Below are positions 11,949-23,286 of a stretch of 64,000 bases of DNA, one piece after another. The translations under genes were made by a program, and so were the position numbers. The stretch is taken from assembly GCF_029227915.1 (NCBI RefSeq), contig NC_079885.1:12349001-12413000 (forward strand). The letters run 5' to 3'. Under the pieces are notes generated by a model. That model saw only the letters and a program-made list of their open reading frames with translations, made no database searches and was not told the DNA's origin. The DNA comes from Hydractinia symbiolongicarpus (taxonomy: Eukaryota > Cnidaria > Hydrozoa > Anthoathecata > Hydractiniidae). The first letter of the stretch is position 1; every line of letters begins with the position of its first letter.

Positions 11949-14900
11949 TCAGTACGGGTGATGGCGCTCGAATTTTCTTTTACGGGCTAAATCTGGGTTA
12001 AATTGGTTCGAGTATCTAAAAAGATAAAATATAATACAAAATCTTTGAATATTCACAGAGAAAAAGCGAAGTTTAAGGAGCTGATTTTAAAAGAAACGCA
12101 TTTGTAGAATTAAATAACATGCATCATTACTGTCAATAAAATTCAAACATTTTTATTCCTTTTGCAGCTCTCTTCTGGAAAAAATTATAGTCAGAATGTC
12201 TTCAGCATATTTGAGATAACTTGTCGGTGGCCCGTGGAAAATCCACGGCTTCGCCTGTTCTTTTTGTACATTGCGTACCTCTCACTACTTGCAGTACCAT
12301 TTTGCGTGACAGACAGGCAGACGTATACGGGTATTATAATATAGATAATGTACGCAGTATCTCAAGGCTCTTACCTGCGTGGATCAAGTTCCGGTCTTGT
12401 ATCGCTCACACCTTCACCCTTATTATGACGCAATAGCTGGTCCGCTTTTTGACGTTCAATTTTTTCCCGTTTCCTTCTTTCCGCCCGTAAGTCTTCGATC
12501 GATTTCGACGCTTTCGAGGAAGATGGTGCTTTCTAAAAAATAACAACAAATAAACGAAATAAAATTTGGATTGGTTGGTTCAGCAATTTTGATTTTAATC
12601 AGCTGTTATTTAATTATTATTATTATTATTATTGTTATTTAAATATCATGCTAGCCAATCGCGATAAAATCCCATACACTGGTATGGTTGTTCATATGTA
12701 CAATATTCAACGACTTATATATGATGCATGAATAACATATATGATGTGTAAATGGTATATAGTACATACATAGCTTACACATATGTATCAACAGTTGAGT
12801 TCGTTCATATTTATCTACACAGTGGTTGCTTTCAAAATAGGGTCAACGAAATTTTTGACTTAAAAGTTGTAATGAGGTGTTTTCAGAATAATGTAATGGA
12901 AAACAATTGTTTTGTATTTGCTATACCTTAAGGGCAGAAAATAAGTCGAGTATAAAAAATTGCGGAATAAATTAGTGCGAATTAAGAGCCGAATTTTTTA
13001 TATTAATGCGGAATTAATTAGTGCGAATCTAGGTAAATGGTTAAATGTCCTCTTTACTAGCTCGTATATCCCTTTCATCTGAAAGGGAATCATCCGTTTC
13101 TAAAGAATCCACAGAAGCAAACGGGTCGACGTGAAGCCTGCCAACCATTTGATATTACTTCTGCTCCCTTAGATGAAGTGAGGTAGTCGTAAAAATCCAA
13201 AAGCCAACGTGAGTGTAGAGGTTTTAGCATCGTAAGTGTATGTTTGATGTCAATGTCGTCCAGGTCTTTTCCAGCCTCAAGCTCTCTCCAAATCTCTTTG
13301 CTGTACCACTCGGTGAACCGTCGCTTCATGTAGCCTTTCGCAGCACCAATAACTGTGAGGTCGAGTGGTTGAAACAAATTAGTCATGTTCGGAGGGACAC
13401 GAACCAAATGGATATTGCTTTCTTGTAATTTTTACAAGTACGGCACGTGTCATTTGTCCTGAGAAGACATCAAGGATCAACAATGCAGGATGGTCATTTT
13501 GAAGTTATAATTTTTTGCGTTCCAGCTGGATATATGGTAGTATGATGCCATCAATGAGCTTTAATGTTTCTTCCGTGTTGCTGAAGTGTTTCAGGTTGGC
13601 ACTGACAGCAAAGCTCTTTGGAAACTTAAATGCTGGTATGCTTCTTTCCGTCTTCCCGCCATAAACCAGCTGCATTTGTAAGAAACCATTGCTAAAAGGT
13701 GACAGTGATGGCTTGTTTGTAAGCAGACCCTGCAATAGCAACATGTGAAGTACCTCTGATATCTAATGTGCGACTTTGTACTGCAGCATACTTAACAGGA
13801 GTTTGGTCAAAGTTCATGATTAGTGAATGAGGAACTACATGGTTTTCGACTAAATTCCGTGATTTCTGGTTTTGAGGTGGTACATGCACGTTTACATCCG
13901 TATGAATAAACTCTTAGCCCATGACGTTGAATCAAGATCGATTGATTTAAGGTTTTTCCTGTAGCAATTGCAACTACAGTATTCACTACACCACCCTAAC
14001 TTCATTCGAATTCTTCAAAAAAAATAATAAAAAACTCAGTTTTTTCCACACAGTTAGACGTCTTTTAGCATTGCAACATGGGTGAGAAAATCTACGAATA
14101 TTCATCTGCTGTGAGATGGTATCATTTCTATCGCAACTATTGGCAACCATTTGTGGGAGAAGAACTCAATTGTATGCACGAAAGGGACAACCCTTTCGAC
14201 TTTTTTGCCATAAAAGTAAGCAAAACTACGACAAGAAAAACATTTAGACATTTGCCAATGGAAAATTCTCGAGTGATGAAGTCTTTAATTGACCGTGGAG
14301 CAAAGGTCATGGCGAGTCTGAGTTCTTCTAATTACTGTGTTTCACCACTGGTGCAAGGTGGACTTGAAATTCCCTGTACAGTAACAATTTACATACCCCG
14401 CACATTAAAAAACAAAAAACTTATTAACATTTTTGAAACAGTGATACAGCCAAACACGTGATGAAGGCTTTGTGGCTGGATCTTATTTGGCATCTCAAGA
14501 GACGAAAGGAATGAAAAGAAAGGGGGAAAAAGAAGGGGGGGAAAGAAAGATGATGTTTTGACGAACAATAACGATACACAGAAAGACATCAGCTTTTTTT
14601 AATAAATTTATCAGTGCGAAATACACCCTAATTCGCACTAATTAATTCCGCACTATTTTATTCCGCACTACTTTATCCTAGCCTTATTTTCTACTAAGGT
14701 ACTTTCTAAATTCCAGAATTTAGACATTAAAAGGAGGCTGATAAGGCTAAAGATAATAGATTTTTCCCAAATAACGGAAAAATAGGTACAATTTATTTAT
14801 CAAAATAATGTAATCAAAGGCTGTGCACATGATGAAAAAATTCAGAGCCACTAAAATGTTTTAGGCCAACGTTGGTTAAGCTCTACCCAACACATTCTAA

Positions 14901-17900
14901 TCCCGCAAAGCGGTTTAAATAAGGTTAATACTATGCATAATACACCACTGTAACACAATTTACTGCGAATCTTAGTTTTGTAACCTAAAAATAATCTGTG
15001 AAAAAAGATACAACTTTGGCGATTAGTAATTACTATCGGATAATGCAAAAAAATCTCTGCTTTAATTGAAATAAAAATACAGGCTGACGCCATGCTGGAT
15101 GTATTCCGCACAAAGCACTGCCGTTGATGGAGCTGTTTACATATATTCGAGACTCGTACATAGTATTATATAGATTTGTAAAGGTGATAAAGATCTAAAT
15201 TAAACTTAAAAATATATAAAAATATAAAAAAGAAGCAAAAAAAAAGTGTACGCAAAAGTACAACACATTATTTCCCAACCTTTGTATTCCAAGATGTGAA
15301 AACTGCGGATTGGACAGACTCACACACATAGCTCGAATTTTTTCGGAGAGGTCGTATATATTATGTATAACAAGATCATATATATATAAACAGTTACATG
15401 ATCATATATATGATGAGTTACACATATATATTTGGTGATTACATCATAAATATCGACATTTATAATGTATATTATTGTTACATATGAGCAACCATATACT
15501 GGAGAATTTTAATGCTAAAACTACATCAAAAACGAAGGGATAAATAAGAACTGTGCCAAAATTTTGTTTTTTTATCGCCTAACTAAATAGCAAATACGTC
15601 CGCATTGATATCGAGCCCTAAAACAAAACTGATATTTTAATTCAATCAAACATAACTTAAACAATTTGTTTTTTACCTCGTTTTTTCTCTTTTTCTTCTT
15701 CTTTTTATCTTTCTTGTGTATTTTTTGTTTCAAACTTTCCTCAACGAGTAGCATCGGATCAAGGCGTGTTTTTTTCGATATTTCTTTCTCAGAATCACTA
15801 GCACATAAAATGGAAAAACTAGAAAAAAACTGACGACCAATGAAATGATTGATAGGTTATGAAGTATACCAATATATGAAGGCACTCAAAATTTGAATGC
15901 ACAAATTATACTTCCCAACATAAAAAATTCCACCCACAAAAATTTCTAAGTATTTCAGGTTTTCCCTGCAAAAACAAAACAAAGTCTCTTAGAATCGAGT
16001 CTAATCCGTACGAGAAAAAGAGAGTTTGGAATGAGATGTTTCATCCTGACTTCCATGAGCACAAAGGATTAATCCACACCGTGACAGTCAACAATTGAAC
16101 ATCAGCAGTCATTTCATCACATCTCTAAGAAATCAAAATATTTCCAAAGCATAGAACTTTCTTACCTTGAATCTTCTTTTTTTGAGTTTGTTGTATTCTT
16201 TAAATACCAGGGTTTTTCTGTTTTTTCTACAAATAAAAACGAGTCTTAAAAATTCATAACGGTATTAAACCAGTCATATAATACAGTCAAATATATATTT
16301 TAGCTAGAAAACCAAATCAAACTGTACAAATTAACATCCTTTGTGGAAAATCTTAGTTACAATTCAAGATGTCCACTGCAGTGCAGTGTATAATACAGTC
16401 CTCTCAAATAAATTCTTCGATCAGTTTAAGATTTCTTAGAACTTGGGATATTTTTTAGAAAAATGCTCAACAGAATCTACAAAGCTCAAATCAGAATACC
16501 CACAAAAGATTTGTATGTAGACAAAAAGACAAATTTGAAAACGTGTAAAACAAGCATCAACATGGTCAGTTAGTTAACTAGTTACTCTCCAATTCTGAAT
16601 GATGTCCATGCGAATACTACTGCAAACTTGTTGAGACATTCACTGAAAAGATACAAACAAATGCCTTGTTTTAGGAGACAGGCATTTCTTAGAAAAAATT
16701 ATTTAAAAAAGAAAGACATTCACAAATAATTTAAGTTTAAGGAAAGGGAGGCAATCAATCATCATTGTACATAGCGACAGTATAATGACATCAGAGTGGA
16801 TATTTCTACTTTATAGATGCTTTAAAGATGCTTTGTTGTTTCGAAATGATTTTGAGAGTCGTTTATTTTGTATTAAGACATGGTGAGAACATGTTGAATT
16901 TTTTGTTTTTAAAACTAAACAAACCCAATAAAAAAAAAAAACGTTTTTTTTTTTACTGTACAAACATACGTTTTGATTCAGCTGCAGATTGGCCCACGTA
17001 GGTTAGCAAGCCAATTTTCTGCTCATAACTTTCTTTCTCTTTCTTTTTCTCTTTTATATATTCCTCGTTATCCTTTATGACTACTCCACCCTAATAAGAT
17101 TATCCACAGTACATAATAACACAGTGATTAAGTCACACTATAAATGCACATGAACACTAAACTTAATAGGGTTAAACTTATGCAGCACATAAAGGGTTGG
17201 CAAGAGGGGACATGGCTCCACTTATTTCAGAAAAGACCACTTAAATAGCTCTGAAAACACTAATTTCTCCATTCTAAAACTAAAAACCTCTTAGCATTAG
17301 CTTTCTAGCCAATCTGGAAATCTTGTGCTTCTTGCTGCATGTGTGTCAAAAACGCAGCATATATTAATAGGTAAGAGTAATCTAAATGTCCTTCTTTTTT
17401 AATTGTAAAAATAACCTAATATATGTGTATGCCTAATCAAGAAAATTATAGTGTATATCTCAAACATACAGTAAATTGTTGCTTAAAACAAAGAAAGAAA
17501 GAGGGAAATAAGCCACCAACATTAAAAGAAGAATAGTATCAACATCATATAAAATTACTCACACTTTCTTCTTCAGTTGCAAATAAATTTAAATGATAAG
17601 TTTTGTTATCTTTTGGAACAAGTGCAGAATCTTTAGCCTGGACAGGACTTTCAATTCTGGCATTTTGCTTACGCAGTAGAGATATTCTAGCTTCTTGTTC
17701 CTTAATAATAAAAACAAATAAAAAAGAACCAAGTATAAAGCTGATAAAACTAGGTATACAAAACAATAATTAAAAAAACTAACAGCAAGAGCTATCCTTT
17801 CTTCTTCTTTTTTTTGTTCCAGACGGGCATTTTCTTCATCCCTCCTTACACGTTCTTTATTATCTTGATTTCGAACATGCCATCTACAAAGAATTAATAT

Positions 17901-20900
17901 GATGCATAAACAGAGCATAAAATAAGCATAACACAGAAAAATTCCACTAATCACAATTCCCTTGGTTGTAAGGGCATATACTATAATTACGATATATAGG
18001 TTATAGGTTACCCAACATTTTGAGAAAATGCAGAATGCACTATACTATTTATTGCTAACTTGTTGTCTTTGACAAAGTGTTCATGAACATGGACATTTTC
18101 GTCGGAAAACTTACATGTCATCAGGTTAAAGGTTAAAGGGAGATGCACATGTTGCATTTTGTAAATATCTGGTGTTAAACCAGAAAATATGGAACAGACA
18201 GTGACATTCTTAACTGGAAACAAATTTTGCCTGCAGTCTCTTCACATGTGATGTTTTAGGCGAGTGGACATCCACTTTAAATAATAAACGAACTACAATG
18301 AAAATCAAATCTTAAAACTCTCTAAATTTAAGTGATGACAATTTGCCCCATGCTTTGCTTGACAAAATGTCCACAAATCCACAGAACTTTGTGAACATTC
18401 AGAGCACCTCTAATGGTATAGGTTGATAGGAAATGAAGATACCATAAAAGAAGATGTTCTCTCCAGGCTGTATATTCCAATTTAAAACGCTTTCCTGGCT
18501 ATTTTTTGTAAATGGGACAAAAAAATTTTAGCCAGACCAAAGAAGTAAATCTGTTTGAAAGCTTTTAATCCATATGTCACATTTGTAAATAAAGTTCACC
18601 TTTCGCATTAGTTTTATAAGAAATAATCTCATTGGGTTGAACCTAAGGATTCTTAAAATTTGGATAATTTGAACCTACATTTTTCTTATTTAAGCCTGAT
18701 AAAATTCTTGAAAAAAACTTAAATCTTTACAAGATTTACATTTTCAGCAAGTTTCTAACATTGCAAAATGCACTTGACTTGGTTTCCCATAAGTTACCGG
18801 AAACTTCTGTTGCATATTGCGTTGATCAGTGAATTAAATAGACAATAGACGGGATATAGACATGCATGTTATCACCCCCTTACATGATTGCATAAATCTT
18901 GGTTGACAATTATATAGAAGGGACAATAAAAAAAAAAATTTTCCTGCATGTGTTTTTGAAAAGTCTAGGGCATCAGCATATCACATTCACACCTTTAACA
19001 TAAACATAACAGTTAGCAGCGATGGAGGGAGGACTTTTTGACACTATTATGGCTCAAAAAATTTAAAAAAATAAAATAATAAAAAACCCCGCCAGGGAAA
19101 TATTAAAAAAAATCAACACCTAAGTTTGTTTATGAGTTCCATTTAGCTGATTATAAGTCTTATTTACGGCAGTTTTTTAATTATTTATAGAATCAAATAC
19201 TGATTAACCCACTTGGGGTAAAACATTATTCTTGCGCCTATATCTTATGACATTCACAATGTGATTTCATACGATTATGCTAATGGCATTTGGATTTTTT
19301 TATTTGTGCGCTTATGTTTATACTTACGTAAGCAGTCTAAACCAGGTTTAATTAGACATTCATTAACCAATTTCACTTCAATATGTTACAACATTAGCAG
19401 TGTTTAATTACAGTTTTCCCTAACTGCTTAGACAAGATGTTAAATGCTTAAAGATTAGACTTTGGTACTGTATCCTGCACAAGTACACTTTGATAGTGGC
19501 ATATTTGACCCACATTGACATAAAAGTGACATAGAGCCGAAGGTTGGATTCAATGAGCGGAAACATCCGGATAGAGACGTGGTGGCAAAACATTCTGTAG
19601 GATGAGAATCCAGAACGGTAGGTGAGTCTGGTGTTTGGTGACAAAGCATCGTCGAAGAAATAATTCATTGTCACACTAAGAATTCAGAGATTGATGAGGG
19701 GATAGGAGTAGGGAGCTCTTCGGCGTATGGGCACTGCTCCTTAAACTTTTCAACCTGTAAACGCGAAAGTAGGTCTGCATAAAAATTAGAAGTGCCACAA
19801 ATGTGGCACTTCAGAACATTAATGTTGTGATTTGCCATTAAATAAAACAACAAGCGAACAAGTTTCATGATGTGCTCACATTTGCAGGAACCAGTACTCC
19901 ATGTGCGGACAATGACCTCATTGTCTGTATAAATAATAACCTGGGTATCAGACCACTTCTCCCCCCACGAATGTACTGCTATAACAACTGCAAGTAATTC
20001 AAGAAAGGTAATGCTGTAATTGTTGGTGTTGTGAAAAGGGATAGAGAACCATTTCCCATTGTAAAAACCGCCTAAACCACTCATGGAAGCATCCGTAAAT
20101 ATGTTTAAAGTTTCTGATGCAACTGGGTAAAAAATTTAACCACCACTCAATGTCCTTGCGAGATTCCGATGTAATGGAAATGTGATGGTAAAGACTTCTT
20201 ACAGTAGTAGAAAGGTCAATTAACCTGCGCAAAAATATGTGACCACATTTGACAACTTTGCATGCAAAAGACAACAATCCTAGAGTGATAGTAGCTCCTT
20301 TTTTGTGCATTTTTTCTTTCCTTTCCACGCTCTCAACAAGGACAAAATAGCATCAAATTTGTCCTGAAGTAAACGTATAACGAATTCAGTGGTATCAATT
20401 TCAATGCCTAAATAGGTCAGGACTATGGACTAACATGATGGACTAACAATTTTTTCTGGGCTAAAGGAATTCCCAAGTAGTTGAAGACCTGCTGAATTAA
20501 ATTGATGATATTTTGGCAGGCGGCTTTTGAAGAATTACCTGTAATAAAGTAAACTAGATAATGAAGTAGCTGCTGAATGGCAGCAAGGTGCTGAAGAATC
20601 CAGTAAAGTAGTTCTGCAAAGTGATTAAAAGTAAACGGTGACGACCATCCACCGAAGAGAAGAACAAAATCAAAAAAATATCTTCCCTGCCATTTGTAAC
20701 CAAGGCGGTGTCAGCATCCGGGTGAGCTAGGCATAACCGGAAGGCATGTTTGATATCTAGTTTTGCTAGAAAGCAGTCCCGGCCAAGTTCACGTACTATT
20801 TTAATGGCATCGTCAAATGATGAATATGTAACTGAATAAGAGTCCTTAGAAATACCATTGTTAACTGAGAATCCTTGTAGTGATGAGAGGTCTAAAATTA

Positions 20901-22861
20901 TTGAATGGAACCATCTTTTTTAGGCGCTGCACCCAATGGGGAGCAATGAAAACTTGGAAGAGGAGGGTAATCAAATGGGCCAACTGTATGTCCTCTATTC
21001 AACACTTTTACATATTCATTATTCAACACTCTTTTCATAGAGGACTTGTTGTATATAAGTTGTTGATGGGAAAAGTTGTCCATGTTGGTACCCAAGTTTA
21101 AACCCATGGCTAAAGCCAGAAAGGATAAAGTTGACTAAGACCTGATTGAGATGTGAAACTAATAATTTGCCCAATAATAATACATTTACAGGAGTGGAAA
21201 CAAAGGACTTAATCGGAAAAAAAGTATTGGGTACTTGGCTGAGAGGGGCCTAAATGAGCAATAGTGCCCTGAGTGGTTTTTGAAAACAATAGGGGCACTT
21301 GTGTGGAAAGGGGGATGTATTGGAACATGACATGCCTCTATTGAACCGCCAGCAGCACACCCCAGGATTTGATGGAAATCTGACCCAGTGGAAACCACTT
21401 GCGGAAAGATACTGGGAAGCATTCCGAAACTCCGGGCCTAACCCACCTGCACTGGAAAACCGGGGACAATTTGCATACTAGCAATGTCCCAAATTGCAGT
21501 AGCAGCATTATCAACGAAAATTTTGTTCACAAAGTTTTATTTAGAAATCAACAACAGAAATAATTTGTAAATATTTAATATTTAATTGAAGTTGTTAACC
21601 TTTATCTTTTTCGGTTTTTGCTTTTTTGGGCTAGCGTGTTAATCAATGCAAAAAATTATTTTTTATCAATTCGTATGTATTTCAGCAAATTAATTTTGAT
21701 CTTCGTGGCATAACTTTTTTTATCACAATAACATGAGAAACTTAAAAGAAAAAGACATATGATGGAGAAAGATGAAAATATACGCTTTTTGATAAAGATG
21801 AAGCTGTCACCTTTTTGGTTATATGTATCATACTTTTATAAGAATAGAGAGATGTGCATATTTTACATGGCTAGCCTCACAAATATCGAGGGATATACCC
21901 TGTCTATTATTTCCAGGAGGGGCCATGGCGTAGATGGAGAGTCCTAGAGTATTTAATGCTCATTTGAGCTACGCAGACCCAATTAGAGCCCGCGCTCTAC
22001 TAGACAACTCCCGGCAACATCTAACGGCCCACACAGTGTGCCATCTTCCCAATTTCCCTCACATGGCTTGGGTTAACCCGAGGCTATGGTAACATTCACT
22101 CGCCCATGCTGAATCGCCGTCAAGAGGAATCGAACCCCGGTCTCCCGCACAGAGTACGAGAGCTATAACCACTAATCTACGGCGCCACAGAATCTGGTGT
22201 GTTTGCTGGTATTTCAGATTAGAAACAATATATTGTTAGCATATTGTTCAGAAAAAAGGGAGATGAAGAAAGAAGAATTATGACTATCCCAGTTTGAATT
22301 TTGATATTTTTATAAAAAAAGCATGTGTACCACAAAGCATCACATTTTTGAAATCGTTTCCTCAAAAAATTATTTTTAAAAAAATATCACTGGTAACCCG
22401 ATTTAGCTGCTTTAAATTTGCGCAAACTTAGTGGCTACATCTAGATGTCATAAGTTTTATTGTGTCCATATAGTTCCTTTAGCAACTGACCAGATTCATT
22501 TATGATTGTGGATTGTGGGTCCACACAATCAGGTAGCTAGAGGGGATACACTTCATCGGCTTTCCTACGTGTGAATTAAACAACAAAATTGTGTGTGTTA
22601 CTATCGTGAATGTATTGGAGTTGAACCGTTTTTGTAGCGAGATAGTTAATGCAAATCTTGCATCTTGTGCTAGCTATCTATCAAGCTAGCTATCTATCAA
22701 AAAGCCTTTTTAAATTTACTCTGTTTACTTCCTTTTTTGATAGAGAAAATGAGCATGCAACGTAAACTTTATCTATAGCTATATTTATCTATTATATATT
22801 CATAGTTACTTTTTCTTTTAGATAAAATATTACATTACCTTTTTTTTGGCAAAATATTCAT
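11949..22861 (-). CDS. LENG1: LENG1 homologue (Cir_N domain nuclear protein), 8 exons
   Basis: Coding exons in transcript order are 22839-22861, 17784-17883, 17563-17700, 16970-17090, 16166-16226, 15677-15797, 12375-12532 and 11949-12015. All introns are GT-AG and phases match throughout. The total is 789 nt, or 262 residues, close to the length of vertebrate LENG1. The protein starts MNILPKKRWHVRNQDN, the Cir_N signature, then RVRRDE, EQEARISLLRK, LLTYVGQSAAES, EKPWYL, RLDPM, LRAERRKRE and the C-terminal RYSNQFNPDLAR. All are landmarks of the LENG1 family in the right order. LENG1 is a poorly characterised nuclear protein with a basic, coiled-coil-rich body. Cir_N is shared with the CBF1-interacting corepressor. 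Intron 1 (about 5 kb) holds a DIRS remnant and a SINE. Intron 6 holds a pogo-like element. Exon 1 has only 23 coding bases and faces the neighbouring gene at 23287. Confidence 0.93.
12210..12345 (+). repeat. Dispersed copy of the CCCGTGGAAAAATCCACGGG hairpin repeat
   Basis: A divergent single copy of the unit that forms the array at 26289-27095. It has GTCGGTGGCCCGTGGAAAATC with its self-complement and GCTTCGCC, and ends with GACAGACAGGCAGACG and a TATTATAATATAG tail. It lies in LENG1 intron 7. Confidence 0.6.
12609..12640. repeat. (TTA)n microsatellite
   Basis: An uninterrupted run of about nine TTA/ATT triplets in LENG1 intron 6. It is a simple sequence without other features. Confidence 0.8.
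13090..13889 (-). pseudogene. pogo/Tigger-like DDE transposase, truncated and frameshifted
   Basis: Three frames on the same strand together cover a DDE endonuclease core. The first acidic site is NFDQTP at about 13820, the second LILDVFSGQMT at about 13480 and the third FQPLDLTV at about 13370. Between the first two lie LVYGGKTERSIPAFKFPKSF and TLKLIDGIILPYI, typical of cnidarian pogo/Tigger-like transposases. The core is split by at least two frameshifts (near 13700 and 13420). The CENP-B/HTH DNA-binding N-terminus is absent. Such enzymes cut and paste DNA at TA sites, which agrees with the flanking TA duplication. The copy cannot encode a working protein as it stands. Confidence 0.85.
14078..14461 (+). 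CDS. HIRAN-domain protein carried by a DNA transposon
   Basis: An intact 127-residue ORF with a good start context (CAACATGG). It lies inside the pogo-like element and opposite to its transposase. The body matches the HIRAN fold signature: YRNYWQPFVGEELNC, then ERDNPFDFFAIKV, a HLP motif (FRHLPMENSR), RGAKVMASL and QGGLEIPCTVTIY. HIRAN domains bind DNA, classically 3' single-stranded ends in HLTF-type helicases. Stand-alone HIRAN proteins also occur in invertebrate genomes. The ATPase/helicase part of HLTF is absent. The frame is open while the transposase next to it is broken. It may be a captured host gene or a regular second gene of this transposon family. Confidence 0.78.
   Translation: MGEKIYEYSSAVRWYHFYRNYWQPFVGEELNCMHERDNPFDFFAIKVSKTTTRKTFRHLPMENSRVMKSLIDRGAKVMASLSSSNYCVSPLVQGGLEIPCTVTIYIPRTLKNKKLINIFETVIQPNT
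14700..15676. other. LENG1 intron 6, non-coding remainder
   Basis: AT-rich intron sequence with palindromic ATATAT tracts near 15355-15430. No gene or bounded element was recognised. Confidence 0.5.
17884..19419. other. LENG1 intron 1, 3' part
   Basis: Intron sequence between exon 2 and the DIRS remnant. Short open frames (for example 18008-18223, minus) show no recognisable motif. Nothing else was seen. Confidence 0.5.
19420..21480 (-). mobile_element. DIRS-type tyrosine-recombinase retroelement remnant
   Basis: A decayed copy within LENG1 intron 1, in the same orientation. In coding order it shows reverse transcriptase pieces (SPLGAAPKKDG at about 20920; AKLDIKHAFRL at about 20770; LGIPLAQKK at about 20465; YLGIEIDTTEF at about 20380). 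Next comes RNase H (GLGGFYNGKWFSIPF at about 20060; YTDNEVIVRTW at about 19915; GTSNFYADLLSRLQVEKF at about 19770). Last is the N-terminal SAM-like domain of a tyrosine recombinase (SPNTRLTYRSGF at about 19635). The catalytic part of the recombinase is missing, as are the inverted and split repeats typical of DIRS. Multiple frameshifts and stops are present. DIRS elements integrate with a tyrosine recombinase, not an integrase. This copy is dead. Confidence 0.88.
21900..22197 (-). mobile_element. tRNA-derived SINE
   Basis: Reading the minus strand from 22188, the first 70 or so bases look like a tRNA. There is an A-box-like TAGATTAGTGG, a perfect B box GGTTCGATTCC and a partly paired acceptor stem (GGCGCCG with CGGCG). 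A conserved-looking body of about 200 bp follows, which includes GTTGTCTAGTAGAGCGCGGG and TGGGTCTGCGTAGCTCAAA. Such SINEs are transcribed by RNA polymerase III and mobilised by LINEs. The acceptor stem pairs at only five of seven positions, so it is not a functional tRNA gene. The 3' boundary is approximate. Confidence 0.75.
22198..22838. other. LENG1 intron 1, 5' part
   Basis: AT-rich intron sequence between the SINE and exon 1. It contains a short direct repeat AGCTAGCTATCTATCAA near 22670-22700. No coding potential was seen. Confidence 0.5.
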
Positions 22862-23286
22862 TTTTTAAGTCTCCAAGCCAGCATTTTTCCACGCTTGTTT
22901 TTCGTTTATTTCTTTCATGACCCTGTTTCAAATTCGCAACAGTTATTCCCACGCTGGCGCATCATGTCCTCATTGTTATCTAGATCTTTTTCGTATTATG
23001 GACGCACTCGATATATCTTTCTAAAACTCAATATGGGTGCCAATCGTTTGGAATCTGTCAAACAGCTGCGCTTTTTTGTTTTGTTTTTTCTCTGGCTAGC
23101 TAGCTACATTTTACTTTTTCAGTCCTTGGCAGTAAATAGCTGGTTTATAGTTTTTGCCACTAAAATACATCGTTTATCGTAATTTTAATTTTTCTTGTGG
23201 TTGAGCTAGAAAGCTTGACGTCTTTTTTTCTTTACTTTCTGTTCACTAGTTCACTTTCTGTTTTAGAAGTTAAAAAATAAACAAAC
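22862..23286. promoter_or_regulatory. Putative bidirectional promoter between LENG1 and a membrane-protein gene
   Basis: The start codons of two divergently transcribed genes are 425 bp apart (LENG1 at 22861 on minus, the next gene at 23287 on plus). No strong TATA box is evident for either gene, which is usual for housekeeping bidirectional promoters. Function is inferred from geometry only. Confidence 0.5.

Larger units (their letters stand above)
12926..14699. mobile_element. pogo/Tigger-like DNA transposon with a HIRAN passenger gene
   Basis: A 1,774-bp element inside LENG1 intron 6. The ends match as inverted repeats (left CCTTAAGGGCAGAAAATAAG, right complement CCTTAGTAGAAAATAAGG). They are flanked by TA on both sides (12924-12925, 14700-14701), the Tc1/mariner target. 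Subterminal copies of GCGGAATxAATTAGTGCGAAT occur at least twice at each end and look like transposase-binding sites. Inside are a broken minus-strand transposase (13090-13889) and an intact plus-strand HIRAN-domain ORF (14078-14461). The N-terminal DNA-binding part of the transposase is missing, and the HIRAN gene sits roughly in its place. Confidence 0.85.

Noticed and set aside
22120-22190. Functional tRNA gene
   Set aside because: Promoter boxes are good, but the acceptor stem is mismatched and it continues into a SINE body.
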